A stretch of 64,000 bases of DNA, taken from APNM01 sp040361335. Lineage in GTDB: Bacteria; Pseudomonadota; Gammaproteobacteria; Nevskiales; Salinisphaeraceae. Below are positions 62,044 through 64,000 of this stretch, piece by piece. The notes below the pieces were generated by a model. That model saw only the letters and a list, made by a program, of their open reading frames with translations, did no database searches and had not been told where the DNA came from. The stretch lies in NCBI RefSeq assembly GCF_040361335.1, contig NZ_APNM01000014.1:1-64000 (forward strand). The letters are read 5' to 3'. Both the position numbers and the translations under genes were made by a program. The stretch's first letter is position 1; each line of letters starts with the position of its first letter.

Positions 62044-63120
62044 CTAGCGCGTCCCGTCTGGCACCGGCATGCGCGCCATCGCGGGCGCCGTCAGGCTGCC
62101 GAAGTAAAGGATGTCCCCGACCTCCTCCACCGCGGTGATCGGGGCATAGGCATCCGCCGAGGCATCCTGCAGGTTGTAGAGCACATCGCCGCCGGTGCTC
62201 AGGCCGAGCACGATGGCATGCTTCTTCGTGCCCGGCTGCAACTGCTCCGGCAGGCGATAGGCGACCTTGCGCAGGAACGGCTTGTCCGACATGTAGTCGA
62301 GCGAGGGATTGCGCGGGGCGTAGATCGCCAGCCAGAAGGTGTCCTCGCCGTCGTAGGAGATATTGTCCGGGAAACCGGGCAGGTTCGCGGCGAAGGTATC
62401 GCTGCCGCCGGCGGCATCGCCGGTCAGCCAGTAACGCGTGACCCGGTAGGCGCCGGTCTCGTTGACCAGCACGTAGCGCTCGCCCGGCCCCACGGCCACG
62501 CCGTTCGCGAACTGCAGGCCCTGCAGCAGCACGGTGACCTCGTCCGCCATCGGCTCGTACTTGAGCAGCCGGCCGTTGCCGCCGTGCTCGATGATGTCGG
62601 CCATCACGTGGTGCATGCCGAACTTGTGCGAGGCGTCGGAGAAATAGACGGTGCCGTCCTCGGCGACGGCGACATCGTCCACGAACCCGAACGGCACGCC
62701 GGCGGCCGCCGTGGCCAGGGTCCGGACCGTGCCGTCCGGCCGCACCGCCAGCAGGCCGCGCACGGCGTCGGCGACGACCAGGCTGCCGTCCGGCGCCCAG
62801 TCCATCCCCAGCGGCCGGCCGCCGGTGTCGGCGAACACTGCCGCGCCGGAGCCGTCCGGCTGCAGGCGGCGGATCTTGCCGTCGGCGTAGGCGCCGTAGA
62901 TCCGACCCTGGTCGTCCACCGCGACGTCCTCGGGTCCCGAGGCGACGCCCTTGGCGAGCCATTCGACCCCGGCGAGCCGATCGTTCACGGCGTAGGGCCC
63001 TTCCAGTCCGGGCGCCTCGGGCGCATCCCAGGCCACCGGCTCGATGGGTACCGGCCAGAAGACCAGGTAGGCGGCGCCCGCCAGGATCAGGATCAGAACG
63101 ATCCCGAGAAACTTGTTCAT
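62044..63120 (-). CDS. SMP-30/strictosidine synthase-like beta-propeller, membrane anchored
   Basis: 358 residues. N-terminal anchor FLGIVLILILAGAAYLVFWP, then six propeller repeats: GPEDVAVDDQGRIYGAYADG, PLGMDWAPDGSLVVADAVRG, VDDVAVAEDGTVYFSDASHK, FANGVAVGPGERYVLVNETG, LPGFPDNISYDGEDTFWLAI. FSDASHKFG and FPDNIS are typical of the strictosidine-synthase/APMAP group. An esterase/lactonase activity is likely; the substrate is unknown. It shares ATGA with the upstream oxidase gene, so they are co-transcribed. Confidence 0.88.
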   Translation of the reverse strand: MNKFLGIVLILILAGAAYLVFWPVPIEPVAWDAPEAPGLEGPYAVNDRLAGVEWLAKGVASGPEDVAVDDQGRIYGAYADGKIRRLQPDGSGAAVFADTGGRPLGMDWAPDGSLVVADAVRGLLAVRPDGTVRTLATAAAGVPFGFVDDVAVAEDGTVYFSDASHKFGMHHVMADIIEHGGNGRLLKYEPMADEVTVLLQGLQFANGVAVGPGERYVLVNETGAYRVTRYWLTGDAAGGSDTFAANLPGFPDNISYDGEDTFWLAIYAPRNPSLDYMSDKPFLRKVAYRLPEQLQPGTKKHAIVLGLSTGGDVLYNLQDASADAYAPITAVEEVGDILYFGSLTAPAMARMPVPDGTR

Positions 63121-64000
63121 GATGTCCTCCCTTCGTTCCCGCACCGTTCGACAAGATATTCCGGGCCGATCGCGGACACGTCGCGGCAGCCCACCAGGGC
63201 CATGGTGTCCGCGAGCTCGCGCCGCAGGAGCTCCAGCACCGCGCCCACGCCGGGACCGCCGGCGGCGGCCAGCCCCCAGAGGACCGGCCGGCCCAGGAAC
63301 ACGGCGCGCGCGCCGCGCGCCAGGGCCTTGAAGACGTCGCCGCCGCGGCGGATGCCGCCGTCGACGTAGACCTCGCCGCGACCGGCCACGGCCTCGACCA
63401 CCTCGGGCAGCACGTCGATGGTGGCCGGGCAGCCGTCGAGTTGGCGGCCACCGTGGTTGGAGACGATCACGCCGGCGGCGCCGTGTGCCATCGCCAGGGC
63501 GCCGTCCTCGGCCACGCACACGCCCTTGACCAGCACCGGCAGGTCGGTGATCGAGCACAGCCAGTCGAGATCGTCCCAGCCCAGGGCGCCGTCGAGCATG
63601 GACGCCACGTAATTGGCCAGGCCGGAGCCCTCGCCGGCGGGGAAGTCGGCCTTGCCCGCCGGCGACAGGTTCTCGACCGACAGTCCCGCGGGCAGCGAGA
63701 AGTTGTTGCGCACGTCGGCCTCGCGCTTGCCCCAGACCGGCGTGTCCACGGTGAGCACGATGGCCTGGGCGCCGGCGGCCTCGGCCCGCGCCACCAGGTC
63801 GCGCGTCACCGCGCGGTCCTTGTAGATGTAGAGCTGGAAGAAGCGGGGGCCGCTGGCGGCCGCGAACACCTCCTCCATGGCCGTGTTCGACAGACCGCTC
63901 AGGATGAACAGCGTGCCGGCCTCGCCGGCGGCGCGCACCGTGCCCAGCTCGCCGTCCTCGTGCGCCATGCGGTGAAAGGCGGTCGGCGCCACCGCGATCG
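63117..64000 (-). CDS. FMN-dependent alpha-hydroxyacid oxidase/dehydrogenase (partial, N terminus off window)
   Basis: About 294 residues are visible; the start lies beyond 64000. FMN barrel motifs: SGLSNTAMEEVFAAASGPRF, QAIVLTVDTPVWGKREADVR, LPVLVKGVCVAEDGALAMAH, active-site VIVSNHGGRQLDGCPATIDV (His-Gly-Gly-Arg) and YVDGGIRRGGDVFKALARGA. It is a member of the LldD/glycolate oxidase/lactate oxidase family; which 2-hydroxyacid it uses cannot be decided. It overlaps the following propeller gene by 4 bp, suggesting that a lactone hydrolase and a hydroxyacid oxidase act in series. Confidence 0.92.
   Translation of the reverse strand, partial: IAVAPTAFHRMAHEDGELGTVRAAGEAGTLFILSGLSNTAMEEVFAAASGPRFFQLYIYKDRAVTRDLVARAEAAGAQAIVLTVDTPVWGKREADVRNNFSLPAGLSVENLSPAGKADFPAGEGSGLANYVASMLDGALGWDDLDWLCSITDLPVLVKGVCVAEDGALAMAHGAAGVIVSNHGGRQLDGCPATIDVLPEVVEAVAGRGEVYVDGGIRRGGDVFKALARGARAVFLGRPVLWGLAAAGGPGVGAVLELLRRELADTMALVGCRDVSAIGPEYLVERCGNEGRTS

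Overview
The window looks like chromosome of a GC-rich gammaproteobacterium, most likely near the Ectothiorhodospiraceae/Chromatiales. Supporting this are an exact gammaproteobacterial-type LexA box, Pseudomonas-like gene families (PA2778/PA2779 pair, PA0069 family, PvdQ-like acylase, cyanide-insensitive bd oxidase) and very GC-rich codon use. Taxonomy is inferred by reading only; no search was run.

Region 1 (295-15230) is an accessory defence region. A WYL-domain regulator, a small nucleotidyltransferase and an 81-residue partner form an overlapping cassette. It is followed by a complete type I-E CRISPR-Cas operon (cas3, cas8e, cse2, cas7, cas5, cas6e, cas1, cas2; seven of the eight overlap a neighbour). 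Next is a 3.87-kb array of 64 repeats and 63 spacers (10696-14569), then a terminator-like hairpin and a few very small unknown ORFs. In 61 of 63 spacers the first base is a pyrimidine. This is most simply read as the last PAM base, which completes an 8-nt crRNA handle.

Region 2 (15286-31620) is a housekeeping mosaic: an RcnB/CigR-like periplasmic protein, a CoA-binding protein, a lipoprotein, an HExxH protein, a 10-TM metal exporter, gpmA, the PA2778/PA2779 pair, a 3D-domain protein, an esterase, gor, lemA plus a GIDE/EF-hand membrane protein, prlC, a DUF559 nuclease, a GPH sugar transporter and xthA. Region 3 (31621-48000) holds a tandem REP-like array, lysoplasmalogenase, a MerR-DUF4396 operon with a textbook 19-bp-spacer MerR promoter, a DsbA-like protein, cydAB with a 38-residue DUF2474 subunit, a cupin, an HNH nuclease, an RND-MFP-TolC efflux operon, a TonB receptor and a diguanylate cyclase.

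Region 4 (48008-64000) holds a PvdQ-like acylase and a divergent alpha/beta hydrolase sharing an operator-like dyad, and a complete IS110-family element. Then come a LexA-controlled radical SAM protein, a Kef-type antiporter, an alpha/beta hydrolase, DUF1992 and GNAT genes, an acyl-CoA dehydrogenase, several tiny membrane proteins, and an SMP-30-like plus alpha-hydroxyacid oxidase pair running off the window edge. The IS110 element (51621-52796) is inserted in a REP-like palindrome. Its non-coding left end folds into a two-loop RNA whose loops contain both target guides and both donor guides matching the actual insertion site and the element's own ends. It is therefore a readable bridge RNA with a deduced CT core, and is the most striking observation here.

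Intergenic space is filled with at least three dispersed repeat families: CACAGAG-type, GCAGATT/CGCGGAT-type, and REP-like CCCTCTCCCC hairpins. Two of them supply the C-terminal codons of neighbouring genes.
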